DNA from: Bombus terrestris
Lineage: Eukaryota; Arthropoda; Insecta; Hymenoptera; Apidae
DNA length: 64,000 bases
Direction: 5' to 3'
NCBI RefSeq assembly: GCF_910591885.1
Contig: NC_063275.1
Span: 10,342,501-10,406,500 of the forward strand
Within the stretch, counting starts at the first letter, position 1. Every line of letters begins with the position of its first letter. The position numbers and the translations under genes are program-made. This document shows, piece by piece, positions 13,151-29,350 of this stretch. A model generated the notes under the pieces. That model saw only the letters and a list, made by a program, of their open reading frames with translations, did no database searches and was not told the origin of the DNA.

Positions 13151-16100
13151 ACGTTATACGTAATATCGTAACAGTATTTAACGTTATACGTTATATCGTA
13201 ATACTATATAACGATTTACGTTCTAACGTAATACTATATAACGTGATACGATATATTGTAAAGCTATATAACGTTATACCATGTATCGTAGTAGTATATA
13301 ACGTTAAACGTAATATCGCAATAGTATATAACGTTATACGTAATATCGTAACAGTATTTAACGTTATACGTTATATCGTAATACTATATAACATGATGCG
13401 ATATCTCGTAATGTTATATAACGTTATACGTTGTATAGTAATAGTGTATAACGTTATACGTTATATCGTAACAGTATATAACATGATACGATATATCGTA
13501 ATGCTATATACCGTTATACGTTCTAGCGCAATAGTATATAACGTTATACGATATAACGTAATACTATATAACATGATGCGATATCTCGTAATGTTATATA
13601 ACGTTATACGTTGTATAGTAATAGTGTATAACGTTATACGATATATCGTTATACTATATAACGCTATACGTTATATCGTTATACTATATAACGTTATACG
13701 TTATATCGTAACAGTATATAACGTTATACGTTATAACGTATTACTATATAACGAGATATGATATATCGTAATGCTATATAACGTTATAACTTATATCGTA
13801 ATAATATATAACGTTATACGTTATATCGTAATAGTATAAAACGTTATACGTTATATCCTAATGCTATATAACGCTATACGACATAACGTAATACTATGTA
13901 ACATGATACGATACATCGAAATGCTATATAACGTTATATCATGTATCGTAATAGTATACAACGTTATACGTTATATCGCAATAGTATATAACGTTATACG
14001 TTATATCGTTATACTATATAACGTTATACGTTATATCGTTATACTATATAACGTTATACGTTATATCGTAACAGTATATAACGTTATAACTTATATCGTA
14101 ATAGTATATAACGTTATACGTTATAACGAATTACTATATAACATGATACGATATATCGTAATGCTATATAACGTTTCACCTTGTATCGTAATAGTATATA
14201 ACGTTATACGTTATATCGTAATAGTATTTAACATGATACGATATATCGTAGTGCTATATAACGTTATACCATGTATCGCAATAGTATACAACGTTATACG
14301 TTATATCGCAATAGTATATAACGTTATACGTTATATCGTAACAGTATTTAACGTTATACGTTATATCGTAATAGTATATAACATGATACGATATATCGTA
14401 TTGCTATATAACGTTATACGTTATATCGCAGTAGTATATAACGTTATACGTTATATCGTAATAGTATATAACATGATACGATATATCCTAATGCTATATA
14501 ACGTTACACCTTGTATCGTAATAGTATATAACGTTATACGTTATATCGGAACAGTATTTAACGTTATACGTTATATCGTAATAGTATATAACGTTATACA
14601 TTATATCGTAATAGTATATAACATGATACGATATATCGTAATGCTATATAACGTTATACCATGTATCGTAATAGTGTATAACGTTCTACGTTATATCGCA
14701 ATAGTATATAACGTTATACGTTATATCGTAACAGTATTTAACGTTATACGTTATATCGTAATAGTACATAACATGATACGATATATCGTATTGCTATATA
14801 ACGTTATACGTTATATCGCAATAGTATATAACGTTATATGTTATATCGTAATAGTATATAACATGATAAGATATATCCTAATGCTATATAACGTTACACC
14901 TTGTATCGTAATAGGATATAACGTTATACGTAATATCGTAACAGTATTTAACGTTATACGTTATATCGTAATAGTATATAACGATATACGTTATAACGTA
15001 ATACTATATAACGTGATACGATATACCGTAATAATATATAACGTGATGCGATATATCGTAATGCTATATAACGTTATACGCAATATCGTAACAGTATTTA
15101 ACGTTATACGTTATATCGTAATACTATATAACGATTTACGTTCTAACGTAATACTATATAACGTGATACGATATATCCTAATGCTATATAACGTTACACC
15201 TTGTATCGTAATAGTATATAACGTTATACGTTATATCGGAACAGTATTTAACGTTATACGTTATATCGTAATACTATACAACGATTTACGTTCTAACGTA
15301 ATACTATATAACGATATACGTTATAACTTAATACTATATAACGTGATACGATATATCCTAATGCTACATAACGTTATACCTTGAATCGCAATAGTATATA
15401 ACGTTATACGTTATATCGTAATTGTATATAACGTTATACGATATAACGTAATACTATATAACATGATGCGATATCTCGTAATGTTATATAACGTTATACG
15501 TTGTGTAGTAATAGTGTATAACGTTATACGTTATATCGTAACAGTATATAACATGATACGATATATCGTAATGCTATATACCGTTATACGTTCTAGCGCA
15601 ATAGTATATAACGTTATACGATATAACGTAATACTATATAACATGATGCGATATCTCGTAATGTTATATAACGTTATACGTTGTATAGTAATAGTGTATA
15701 ACGTTTTACGATATATCGTTATACTATATAACGTTATACGTTATATCGTTACACTATATAACGTTATACGTTATATCGTAACAGTATATAACGTTATAAC
15801 TTATATCGTAATAGTATATAACGTTATACGTTATAACGAATTACTATATAACATGATACGATATTTCGTAATGCTATATAACGTTATACGTTATATCGCA
15901 ATAGTATATAACGTTATACGATATAACGTATTACTATATAACGAGATATGATATATCGTAATCCTATATAACGTTATAACTTATATCGTAATAATATATA
16001 ACGTTATACGTTATATCGTAATAGTATAAAACATTATACGTTATATCCTAATACTATATAACGCTATACGACATAACGTAATACTATGTAACATGATACG

Positions 16101-16789
16101 ATATATCGTAATGCTATATAACGTTATACCATGTATCGTAATAGTATATAACGTTATACGTTATATCGCAATAGTATATAACGTTATATGTTATATCGTT
16201 ATACTATATAACGTTATACGTTATATCGTAATAGTATAAAACGTTATACGTTATATCCTAATACTATATAACGCTATACGACATAACGTAATACTATGTA
16301 ACATGATACGATATATCGTAATGCTATATAACGTTATACCATGTATCGTAATAGTATATAACGTTATACGTTATATCGCAATAGTATATAACGTTATACG
16401 TTATATCGTTATACTATAAAACGTTATACGTTATATCGTTATACTATATAACGTTATACGTTATATCGTAACAGTATATAACGTTATAACTTATATCGTA
16501 ATAGTATATCACGTTATACGTTATAACGTAATACTATATAACGTGATACGATATATCGTAAAGCTATATAACGTTATACCATGTATCGCAATAGTATATA
16601 ACGTTATACGTTATATCGCAATAGTATATAACGTTATACGTTATATCGTAACAGTATTTAACGTTATACGTTATATCGTAATAGTATATAACATGATACG
16701 ATATATCGTATTGCTATATAACGTTATACGTTATATCGCAATAGTATATAACGTTATACGTTATATCGTAATAGTATATAACATGATAT
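13151..16789 (+). repeat. Mosaic satellite segment
   Basis: The 30-bp register is intact, but the segment is a patchwork of variant runs shared with other places. Paired marker monomers starting ACATGATGCG lie at 13,391 and 13,571, as in the 445-bp duplication to the left. The 15,181-16,220 part recurs at 20,821-21,830, first 5,640 bp and then 5,610 bp away, with one monomer missing near 21,430. Both share TTATAACTTA (15,321 and 20,961) and ATCCTATATA (15,961 and 21,571). I could not define one clean period for this segment. Confidence 0.6.
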
Positions 16790-18043
16790 GATATATCCTA
16801 ATGCTATATAACGTTACACCTTGTATCGTAATAGTATATAACGTCATACGTAATATCGTAACAATATTTAACGTTATACGTTATATCGTAATACTATATA
16901 ACGATTTACGTTCTAACGTAATACTATATAATGTGGTACGATATATCGTAAAGCTATATAATGTTATACCATGTATCGTAGTAGTATATAACTTTATACG
17001 TAATATCGCAATAGTATATAACGTTATACGTTATACCGTAACAGTATATAACGTTATACGTTATATCGTAATACCATATAACGTTATACGTTATAACGTA
17101 ATACTATATAACGTGATGCGATATATCGTAATGCTATATAACGTTATACGTAATAGCGTAACAGTATTTAACGTTATACGTTATATCGTAATACTATATA
17201 ACGTTATACGTTATATCGTAACAGTATATAACGTTATAACTTATATCGTAATACTATATAACGCTATACGACATAACGTAATACTATGTAACATGATACG
17301 ATACATCGTAATGCTATATAACGTTATACCATGTATCGTAATAGTATATAACGTTATACGTTATATCGCAATAGTATATAACGTTATACGTTATATCGTT
17401 ATACTATATAACGTTATACGTTATATCGTTATACTATATAACGTTATACGTTATATCGTAACAGTATATAACGTTATAACTTATATCGTAATAGTATATA
17501 ACGTTATACGTTATAACGAATTACTATATAACATGATGCGATATCTCGTAATGTTATATAACGTTATACGTTGTATAGTAATAGTGTATAACGTTATACG
17601 TTATATCGTAACAGTATATAACATGATACGATATATCCTAATGCTATATAACGTTACACCTTGTATCGTAATAGTATATAACGTCATACGTAATATCGTA
17701 ACAGTATTTAACGTTATACGTTATATCGTAATACTATATAACGATTTACGTTCTAACGTAATACTATATAATGTGATACGATATATCGTAAAGCTATATA
17801 ACGTTATACCATGTATCGTAGTAGTATATAACGTTATACGTAATATCGCAATAGTATATAACGTTATACGTTATACCGTAACAGTATATAACGTTATACG
17901 TTATATCGTAATACCATATAACGTTATACGTTATAACGTAATACTATATAACGTGATGCGATATATCGTAATGCTATATAACGTTATACGTAATATCGTA
18001 ACAGTATTTAACGTTATACGTTATATCGTAATACTATATAACG
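16790..18043 (+). repeat. 840-bp period tandem duplication
   Basis: Bases 16,790-17,203 recur at 17,630-18,043, an offset of 28 monomers. Both contain ACGTCATACG (16,841 and 17,681) and the ATGTGG/ATGTGA variant near 16,931 and 17,771, followed by the ACGATTTACG-type cassette. The copies differ by several substitutions, for example ACAATATTTA at 16,861 against ACAGTATTTA at 17,701. Confidence 0.75.
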
Positions 18044-18474
18044 ATTTACGTTCTAACGTAATACTATGTAACGATATACGTTATAACGTAATACTGTATA
18101 ACGTGATACGGTATATCCTAATGCTATATAACGTTACACCTTGTATCGTAATAGTATATAACGTTATACGTTATATCGTAACAGTATTTAACGTTATACG
18201 TTATATCGTAATACTATATAACGATTTACGTTCTAACGTAATACTATATAACGATATACGTTATAACGTAATACTATATAACGTGATACGATATATCCTA
18301 ATGCTACATAACGCTATACCTTGAATCGCAATAGTATATAACGTTATACTTTATATCGTAATTGTATATAACGTTATACGATATAACGTAATACTATATA
18401 ACATGATGCGATATCTCGTAATGTTATATAACGTTATACGTTGTATAGTAATAGTGTATAACGTTATACGTTAT

Positions 18475-20680
18475 ATCGTAATAGTATATAACATGATACG
18501 ATATATCCTAATGCTATATAACGTTACACCTTGTACCGTAATAGTGAATAACGTTATACGTAATATGGTAACAGTATTTAACGTTATACGTTATATCGTA
18601 ATAGTATATAACGTTATACGTTATATCGTAATAGTATATAACATGATACGATATATCGTAATGCTATATAACGTTATACCATGTATCGTAATAGCGTATA
18701 ACGTTCTACGTTATATCGCAATAGTATATAACGTTATACGCTATATCGTAACAGTATTTAACGTTATACGATATAACGTAATACTATATAACGTTATGTG
18801 ATATAACGTAATACTATATAACATGATACGATATATCTTAATGCTACATAACGTTATACCTTGAATCGCAATAGTATGTAACGTTATACGTTATATCGTA
18901 ATTGTATATAACGTTATACGTTATATCGTAACAGTATTTAACGTTATACGTTATAACGTAATACTATATAACGTTATACGTTATATCGTAATTGTATATA
19001 ACATGATACGATATATCCTAATGCTATATAACGTTACACCTTATATCGTAATAGTATATAACGTTATACGTAATATCGTAAGAGTATTTAACGTTATACG
19101 TTATATCGTAATAGTATATAACGCTATACGATATAACGTAATACTATATAACGTTATATGATATAACGTAATACTATATAACATGATACGATATATCCTA
19201 ATGCTACATAACGTTATACCTTGAATCGCAATAGTATATAACGTTATACGTTATATCGTAATAGTATTTAACGTTATACGTTATATCGTAATAGTATATA
19301 ACATGATACGATATATCGTATTGCTATATAACGTTATACGTTATATCGCAATAGTATATAACGTTATACGTTATATCGTAATACTATATAACGTTATACG
19401 TTATATCGTAATACCATATAACGTTATACGTTATAACGTAATACTATATAACGTGATGCGATATATCGTAATGCTATATAACGTTATACGTAATATCGTA
19501 ACAGTATTTAACGTTATACGTTACATCGTAATACTATATAACGTTATACGTTATATCGTAACAGTATATAACGTTATAACTTATATCGTAATACTATATA
19601 ACGCTATACGACATAACGTAATACTATGTAACATGATACGATACATCGTAATGCTATATAACGTTATACCATGTATCGTAATAGTATATAACGTTATACG
19701 TTATATCGCAATAGTATATAACGTTATACGTTATATCGTTATACTATATAACGTTATACGTTATATCGTTATACTATATAACGTTATACGTTATATCGTA
19801 ACAGTATATAACGTTATAACTTATATCGTAATAGTATATAACGTTATACGTTATAACGAATTACTATATAACATGATACGATATATCGCAATAGTATATA
19901 ACGTTATACGTTATATCGTAACAGTATTCAACGTTATACGTTATATCGTAATAGTATATAACATGATACGATATATCGTATTGCTATATAACGTTATACG
20001 TTATATCGCAATAGTATATAACGTTATACGTTATATCGTAATAGTATATAACATGATACGATATATCCTAATGCTATATAACGTTACACCTTGTATCGTA
20101 ATAGTGAATAACGTTATACGTAATATGGTAACAGTATTTAACGTTATACGTTATATCGTAATAGTATATAACGTTATACGTTATATCGTAATAGTATATA
20201 ACATGATACGATATATCGTAATGCTATATAACGTTATACCATGTATCGTAATAGTGTATAATGTTCTACGTTATATCGCAATAGTATATAACGTTATACG
20301 CTATATCGTAACAGTATTTAACGTTATACGATATAACGTAATACTATATAACGTTATGTGATATAACGTAATACTATATAACATGATACGATATATCTTA
20401 ATGCTACATAACCTTATACCTTGAATCGCAATAGTATATAACGTTATACGTTATATCGTAATTGTATATAACGTTATACGTTATATCGTAACAGTATTTA
20501 ACGTTATACGTTATAACGTAATACTATATAACGTTATACGTTATATCGTAATAGTATATAACATGATACGATATATCCTAATGCTATATAACGTTACACC
20601 TTATATCGTAATAGTATATAACGTGATAAGTAATATCGTAAGAGTATTTAACGTTATACGTTATATCGTAATAGTATATA
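18475..20680 (+). repeat. 1,560-bp period tandem duplication
   Basis: Bases 18,475-19,120 recur at 20,035-20,680, an offset of 52 monomers. Shared rare variants are ATAGTGAATA (18,541 and 20,101), TAATATGGTA (18,561 and 20,121) and ATATATCTTA (18,831 and 20,391). Point differences, such as TTGTACCGTA at 18,531 against TTGTATCGTA at 20,091, show some divergence. The same variant run reappears at 28.1 kb, 35.7 kb, 37.8 kb and 40.9 kb. Confidence 0.78.
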
Positions 20681-21100
20681 ACGTTATACGTTATAACGAA
20701 TTACGATATAACATGATACGATATATCGTAATGCTATATAACGTTATACGTTATATCGCAATAGTATATAACGTTATACGATATAACGTAATACTATATA
20801 ACGTAATACGATATATCCTAATGCTATATAACGTTACACCTTGTATCGTAATAGTATATAACGTTATACGTTATATCGTAACAGTATTTAACGTTATACG
20901 TTATATCGTAATACTATATAACGATTTACGTTCTAACGTAATACTATATAACGATATACGTTATAACTTAATACTATATAACGTGATACGATATATCCTA
21001 ATGCTACATAACGTTATACCTTGAATCGCAATAGTATATAGCGTTATACGTTATATCGTAATTGTATATAACGTTATACGATATAACGTAATACTATATA

Positions 21101-23200
21101 ACATGATGCGATATCTCGTAATGTTATATAACGTTATACGTTGTATAGTAATAGTGTATAACGTTATACGTTATATCGTAACAGTATATAACATGATACG
21201 ATATATCGTAATGCTATATACCGTTATACGTTCTAGCGCAATAGTATATAACGTTATACGATATAACGTAATACTATATAACATGATGCGATATCTCGTA
21301 ATGTCATATAACGTTATACGTTGTATAGTAATAGTGTATAACGTTTTACGATATATCGTTATACTATATAACGTTATACGTTATATCGTTACACTATATA
21401 ACGTTATACGTTATATCGTAACAGTATATAACGTTATACGTTATAACGAATTACTATATAACATGATACGATATTTCGTAATGCTATATAACGTTATACG
21501 TTATATCGCAATAGTATATAACGTTATACGATATAACGTATTACTATATAACGAGATATGATATATCGTAATCCTATATAACGTTATAACTTATATCGTA
21601 ATAATATATAACTTTATACGTTATATCGTAATAGTATAAAACGTTATACGTTATATCCTAATACTATATAACGCTATACGACATAACGTAATACTATGTA
21701 ACATGATACGATATATCGTAATGCTATATAACGTTATACCATGTATCGTAATAGTATATAACGTTATACGTTATATCGCAATAGTATATAACGTTATACG
21801 TTTTATCGTTATACTATATAACGTTATACGTTATATCGTTATACTATATAACGTTATACGTTATATCGTAACAGTATATAACGTTATAACTTATATCGTA
21901 ATAGTATATAACGTTATACGTTATAACGAATTACTATATAACATGATACGATATATCGTAATGCTATATAACGTTATACGTTATATCGCAATAGTATATA
22001 ACGTTATACGATATAACGTAATACTATATAACATGATACGATACATCCTAATGCTATATAACGTTTCACCTTGTATCGTAATAGTATATAACGTCAGACG
22101 TAATATCGTAACAGTATTTAACGTTATACGTTATATCGTAATACTATATAACGATTTACGTTCTAACGTAATACTATATAACGTGATACGATATATCGTA
22201 AAGCTATATAACGTTATACCATGTATCGCAATAGTATATAACGTTATACGTTATATCGCAATAGTATATAACGTTATACGTTATATCGTAGCAGTATTTA
22301 ACGTTATACGTTATATCGTAATAGTATATAACATGATACGATATATCGTATTGCTATATAACGTTATACGTTATATCGCAATAGTATATAACGTTATACG
22401 TTATATCGTAATAGTATATAACATGATATGATATATCCTAATGCTATATAACGTTACACCTTGTATCGTAATAGTATATAACGTCATACGTAATATCGTA
22501 ACAGTATTTAACGTTATACGTTATATCGTAATACTATATAACGATTTACGTTCTAACGTAATACTATATAATGTGATACAATATATCGTAAAGCTATATA
22601 ACGTTATACCATGTATCGTAGTAGTATATAACGTTATACGTAATATCGCAATAGTATATAACGTTATACGTTATACCGTAACAGTATATAACGTTATACG
22701 TTATATCGTAATACCATATAACGTTATACGTTATAACGTAATACTATATAACGTGATGCGATATATCGTAATGCTATATAACGTTATACGTAATATCGTA
22801 ACAGTATTTAACGTTATACGTTATATCGTAATACTATATAACGATTTACGTTCTAACGTAATACTATGTAACGATATACGTTATAACGTAATACTGTATA
22901 ACGTGATACGGTATATCCTAATGCTATATAACGTTACACCTTGTATCGTAATAGTATATAACGTTATACGTTATATCGTAACAGTATTTAACGTTATACG
23001 TTATATCGTAATACTATATAACGATTTACGTTCTAACGTAATACTATATAACGATATACGTTATAACGTAATACTATATAACGTGATACGATATATCCTA
23101 ATGCTACATAACGCTATACCTTGAATCGCAATAGTATATAACGTTATACTTTATATCGTAATTGTATATAACGTTATACGATATAACGTAATACTATATA
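21101..23200 (+). repeat. 2,100-bp HOR block (first of the 2.1-kb series)
   Basis: This block runs from the marker monomer ACATGATGCG at 21,101 to the next equivalent marker pair at 23,201. A second marker lies 180 bp inside, at 21,281, the paired spacing seen in most blocks of the series. Its later part carries GATACAATATATCG near 22,577, a variant seen otherwise only near 29,927. That links this block to the short block at 29,351. Confidence 0.75.
22541..22570 (+). repeat. Cassette marker monomer ACGATTTACG-TTCTAACGTA (representative)
   Basis: This distinctive monomer sits in a recurring cassette of about 680 bp. In order, the cassette has a TAATATCG/ACAGTATTTA monomer, this monomer, one with AAGCTATATA, one with GTAGTATATA, one with TTATACCGTA, one with ATACCATATA, and a second and third occurrence of the marker. 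Near-identical cassettes start near 16,801 (first part only), 17,641, 22,441, 24,361, 26,491, 29,791, 31,922 and 34,052. Related versions lie near 5,281, 10,081, 40,021, 43,171, 54,481, 56,401 and 58,501. It is the most conserved module of the array. Confidence 0.75.
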
Positions 23201-25120
23201 ACATGATGCGATATCTCGTAATGTTATATAACGTTATACGTTGTATAGTAATAGTGTATAACGTTATACGTTATATCGTAACAGTATATATCATGATACG
23301 ATATATCGTAATGCTATATACCGTTATACGTTCTAGCGCAATAGTATATAACGTTATACGATATAACGTAATACTATATAACATGATGCGATATCTCGTA
23401 ATGTTATATAACGTTATACGTTGTATAGTAATAGTGTATAACGTTATACGATATATCGTTATACTATATAACGTTATACGTTATATCGTTATACTATATA
23501 ACGTTATACGTTATATCGTAACAGTATATAACGTTATAACTTATATCGTAATACTATATAACGCTATACGACATAACGTAATACTATGTAACATGATACG
23601 ATACATCGTAATGCTATATAACGTTATACGTTATATCGTAATGCTATATAACGTTATACCATGTATCGTAATAGTATATAACGTTATACGTTATATCGCA
23701 ATAGTATATAACGTTATACGTTATATCGTTATACTATATAACGTTATACGTTATATCGTTATACTATATAACGTTATACGTTATATCGTAACAGTATATA
23801 ACGTTATAACTTATATCGTAATAGTATATAACGTTATACGTTATAACGAATTACTATATAACATGATACGATATATCGTAATGCTATATAACGTTATACG
23901 TTATATCGCAATAGTATATAACGTTATACGATATAACGTAATACTATATAACATGATACGATACATCCTAATGCTATATAACGTTTCACCTTGTATCGTA
24001 ATAGTATATAACGTCAGACGTAATATCGTAACAGTATTTAACGTTATACGTTATATCGTAATACTATATAACGATTTACGTTCTAACGTAATACTATATA
24101 ACGTGATACGATATATCGTAAAGCTATATAACGTTATACCATGTATCGCAATAGTATATAACGTTATACGTTATATCGCAATAGTATATAACGTTATACG
24201 TTATATCGTAGCAGTATTTAACGTTATACGTTATATCGTAATAGTATATAACATGATACGATATATCGTATTGCTATATAACGTTATACGTTATATCGCA
24301 ATAGTATATAACGTTATACGTTATATCGTAATAGTATATAACATGATATGATATATCCTAATGCTATATAACGTTACACCTTGTATCGTAATAGTATATA
24401 ACGTCATACGTAATATCGTAACAGTATTTAACGTTATACGTTATATCGTAATACTATATAACGATTTACGTTCTAACGTAATACTATATAATGTGATACG
24501 ATATATCGTAAAGCTATATAACGTTATACCATGTATCGTAGTAGTATATAACGTTATACGTAATATCGCAATAGTATATAACGTTATACGTTATACCGTA
24601 ACAGTATATAACGTTATACGTTATATCGTAATACCATATAACGTTATACGTTATAACGTAATACTATATAACGTGATGCGATATATCGTAATGCTATATA
24701 ACGTTATACGTAATATCGTAACAGTATTTAACGTTATACGTTATATCGTAATACTATATAACGATTTACGTTCTAACGTAATACTATGTAACGATATACG
24801 TTATAACGTAATACTGTATAACGTGATACGGTATATCCTAATGCTATATAACGTTACACCTTGTATCGTAATAGTATATAACGTTATACGTTATATCGTA
24901 ACAGTATTTAACGTTATACGTTATATCGTAATACTATATAACGATTTACGTTCTAACGTAATACTATATAACGATATACGTTATAACGTAATACTATATA
25001 ACGTGATACGATATATCCTAATGCTACATAACGCTATACCTTGAATCGCAATAGTATATAACGTTATACTTTATATCGTAATTGTATATAACGTTATACG
25101 ATATAACGTAATACTATATA
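23201..25120 (+). repeat. 1,920-bp HOR block (seven-monomer deletion form)
   Basis: This is the same variant order as the 2,130-bp blocks at 25,121, 30,551 and 32,682, but seven monomers are missing near 23,632. There the order goes directly from the ATACATCGTA monomer to the one with ACGTTATACC. The marker pair is at 23,201 and 23,381. Confidence 0.8.
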
Positions 25121-27250
25121 ACATGATGCGATATCTCGTAATGTTATATAACGTTATACGTTGTATAGTAATAGTGTATAACGTTATACGTTATATCGTA
25201 ACAGTATATATCATGATACGATATATCGTAATGCTATATACCGTTATACGTTCTAGCGCAATAGTATATAACGTTATAGGATATAACGTAATACTATATA
25301 ACATGATGCGATATCTCGTAATGTTATATAACGTTATACGTTGTATAGTAATAGTGTATAACGTTATACGATATATCGTTATACTATATAACGTTATACG
25401 TTATATCGTTATACTATATAACGTTATACGTTATATCGTAACAGTATATAACGTTATAACTTATATCGTAATACTATATAACGCTATACGACATAACGTA
25501 ATACTATGTAACATGATACGATACATCGTAATGCTATATAACGTTATACGTTATATCGCAATAGTATATAACGTTATACGATATAACGTATTACTATATA
25601 ACGAGATATGATATATCGTAATCCTATATAACGTTATAACTTATATCGTAATAATATATAACTTTATACGTTATATCGTAATAGTATAAAACGTTATACG
25701 TTATATCCTAATACTATATAACGCTATACGACATAACGTAATACTATGTAACATGATACGATATATCGTAATGCTATATAACGTTATACCATGTATCGTA
25801 ATAGTATATAACGTTATACGTTATATCGCAATAGTATATAACGTTATACGTTATATCGTTATACTATATAACGTTATACGTTATATCGTTATACTATATA
25901 ACGTTATACGTTATATCGTAACAGTATATAACGTTATAACTTATATCGTAATAGTATATAACGTTATACGTTATAACGAATTACTATATAACATGATACG
26001 ATATATCGTAATGCTATATAACGTTATACGTTATATCGCAATAGTATATAACGTTATACGATATAACGTAATACTATATAACATGATACGATACATCCTA
26101 ATGCTATATAACGTTTCACCTTGTATCGTAATAGTATATAACGTCAGACGTAATATCGTAACAGTATTTAACGTTATACGTTATATCGTAATACTATATA
26201 ACGATTTACGTTCTAACGTAATACTATATAACGTGATACGATATATCGTAAAGCTATATAACGTTATACCATGTATCGCAATAGTATATAACGTTATACG
26301 TTATATCGCAATAGTATATAACGTTATACGTTATATCGTAGCAGTATTTAACGTTATACGTTATATCGTAATAGTATATAACATGATACGATATATCGTA
26401 TTGCTATATAACGTTATACGTTATATCGCAATAGTATATAACGTTATACGTTATATCGTAATAGTATATAACATGATATGATATATCCTAATGCTATATA
26501 ACGTTACACCTTGTATCGTAATAGTATATAACGTCATACGTAATATCGTAACAGTATTTAACGTTATACGTTATATCGTAATACTATATAACGATTTACG
26601 TTCTAACGTAATACTATATAATGTGATACGATATATCGTAAAGCTATATAACGTTATACCATGTATCGTAGTAGTATATAACGTTATACGTAATATCGCA
26701 ATAGTATATAACGTTATACGTTATACCGTAACAGTATATAACGTTATACGTTATATCGTAATACCATATAACGTTATACGTTATAACGTAATACTATATA
26801 ACGTGATGCGATATATCGTAATGCTATATAACGTTATACGTAATATCGTAACAGTATTTAACGTTATACGTTATATCGTAATACTATATAACGATTTACG
26901 TTCTAACGTAATACTATGTAACGATATACGTTATAACGTAATACTGTATAACGTGATACGGTATATCCTAATGCTATATAACGTTACACCTTGTATCGTA
27001 ATAGTATATAACGTTATACGTTATATCGTGACAGTATTTAACGTTATACGTTATATCGTAATACTATATAACGATTTACGTTCTAACGTAATACTATATA
27101 ACGATATACGTTATAACGTAATACTATATAACGTGATACGATATATCCTAATGCTACATAACGCTATACCTTGAATCGCAATAGTATATAACGTTATACT
27201 TTATATCGTAATTGTATATAACGTTATACGATATAACGTAATACTATATA
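25121..27250 (+). repeat. 2,130-bp HOR block, full form
   Basis: The block has 71 monomers, with marker pair ACATGATGCG at 25,121 and 25,301. It is matched monomer by monomer by 30,551-32,681 and 32,682-34,811. Private changes seen by eye are TTATAGGATATAACG near 25,275 and TTATATCGTG at 27,021. Confidence 0.82.
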
Positions 27251-29350
27251 ACATGATGCGATATCTCGTAATGTTATATAACGTTATACGTTGTATAGTA
27301 ATAGTGTATAACGTTATACGTTATATCGTAACAGTATATATCATGATACGATATATCGTAATGCTATATACCGTTATACGTTCTAGCGCAATAGTATATA
27401 ACGTTATACGATATAACGTAATACTATATAACATGATGCGATATCTCGTAATGTTATATAACGTTATACGTTGTATAGTAATAGTGTATAACGTTATACG
27501 ATATATCGTTATACTATATAACGTTATACGTTATATCGTTATACTATATAACGTTATACGTTATATCGTAACAGTATATAACGTTATAACTTATATCGTA
27601 ATACTATATAACGCTATACGACATAACGTAATACTATGTAACATGATACGATACATCGTAATGCTATATAATGTTATACCATGTATCGTAATAGTATATA
27701 ACGTTATACGTTATATCGCAATAGTATATAACGTTATACGTTATATCGTTATACTATATAACGTTATACGTTATATCGTTATACTATATAACGTTATACG
27801 TTATATCGTAACAGTATATAACGTTATAACTTATATCGTAATAGTATATAACGTTATACGTTATAACGAATTACTATATAACATGATACGATATATCGCA
27901 ATAGTATATAACGTTATACGTTATATCGTAGCAGTATTTAACGTTATACGTTATATCGTAATAGTATATAACATGATACGATATATCGTATGGCTATATA
28001 ACGTTATACGTTATATCGCAATAGTATATAACGTTATACGTTATATCGTAATAGTATATAACATGATACGATATATCCTAATGCTATATAACGTTACACC
28101 TTGTATCGTAATAGTGAATAACGTTATACGTAATATGGTAACAGTATTTAACGTTATGCGTTATATCGTAATAGTATATAACGTTATACGTTATATCGTA
28201 ATAGTATATAACATGATACGATATATCGTAATGCTATATAACGTTATACCATGTATCGTAATAGTGTATAACGTTCTACGTTATATCGCAATAGTATATA
28301 ACGTTATACGCTATATCGTAACAGTATTTAACGTTATACGATATAACGTAATACTATATAACGTTATGTGATATAACGTAATACTATATAACATGATACG
28401 ATATATCTTAATGCTACATAACGTTATACCTTGAATCGCAATAGTATATAACGTTATACGTTATATCGTAATTGTATATAACGTTATACGTTATATCGTA
28501 ACAGTATTTAACGTTATACGTTATAACGTAATACTATATGACGTTATACGTTATATCGTAATAGTATATAACATGATACGATATATCCTAATGCTATATA
28601 ACGTTACACCTTATATCGTAATAGTATATAACGTTATACGTAATATCGTAAGAGTATTTAACGTTATACGTTATATCGTAATAGTATATAACGTTATACG
28701 ATATAACGTAATACTATATAACGTTATATGATATAACGTAATACTATATAACATGATACGATATATCCTAATGCTACATAACGTTATACGTTATATCGCA
28801 ATAGTATATAACGTTATACGTTATACCGTAACAGTATATAACGTTATACGTTATATCGTAATACCATATAACGTTATACGTTATAACGTAATACTATATA
28901 ACGTGATGCGATATATCGTAATGCTATATAACGTTATACGTAATATCGTAACAGTATTTAACGTTATACGTTATATCGTAATACTATATAACGATTTACG
29001 TTCTAACGTAATACTATGTAACGATATACGTTATAACGTAATACTGTATAACGTGATACGGTATATCCTAATGCTATATAACGTTACACCTTGTATCGTA
29101 ATAGTATATAACGTTATACGTTATATCGTAACAGTATTTAACGTTATACGTTATATCGTAATACTATATAACGATTTACGTTCTAACGTAATACTATATA
29201 ACGATATACGTTATAACGTAATACTATATAACGTGATACGATATATCCTAATGCTACATAACGCTATACCTTGAATCGCAATAGTATATAACGTTATACT
29301 TTATATCGTAATTGTATATAACGTTATACGATATAACGTAATACTATATA
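27251..29350 (+). repeat. 2,100-bp HOR block, second type
   Basis: The first ~600 bp follow the 2,130-bp blocks. The rest switches to the variant run with ATAGTGAATA, TAATATGGTA and ATATATCTTA known from 18.5-19.1 kb and 20.0-20.7 kb, then returns near 28,801. It recurs at 34,812-36,911. A private difference lies near 28,791, where this copy has TTATATCGCA and the other has TAATATCGTA. Confidence 0.8.
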
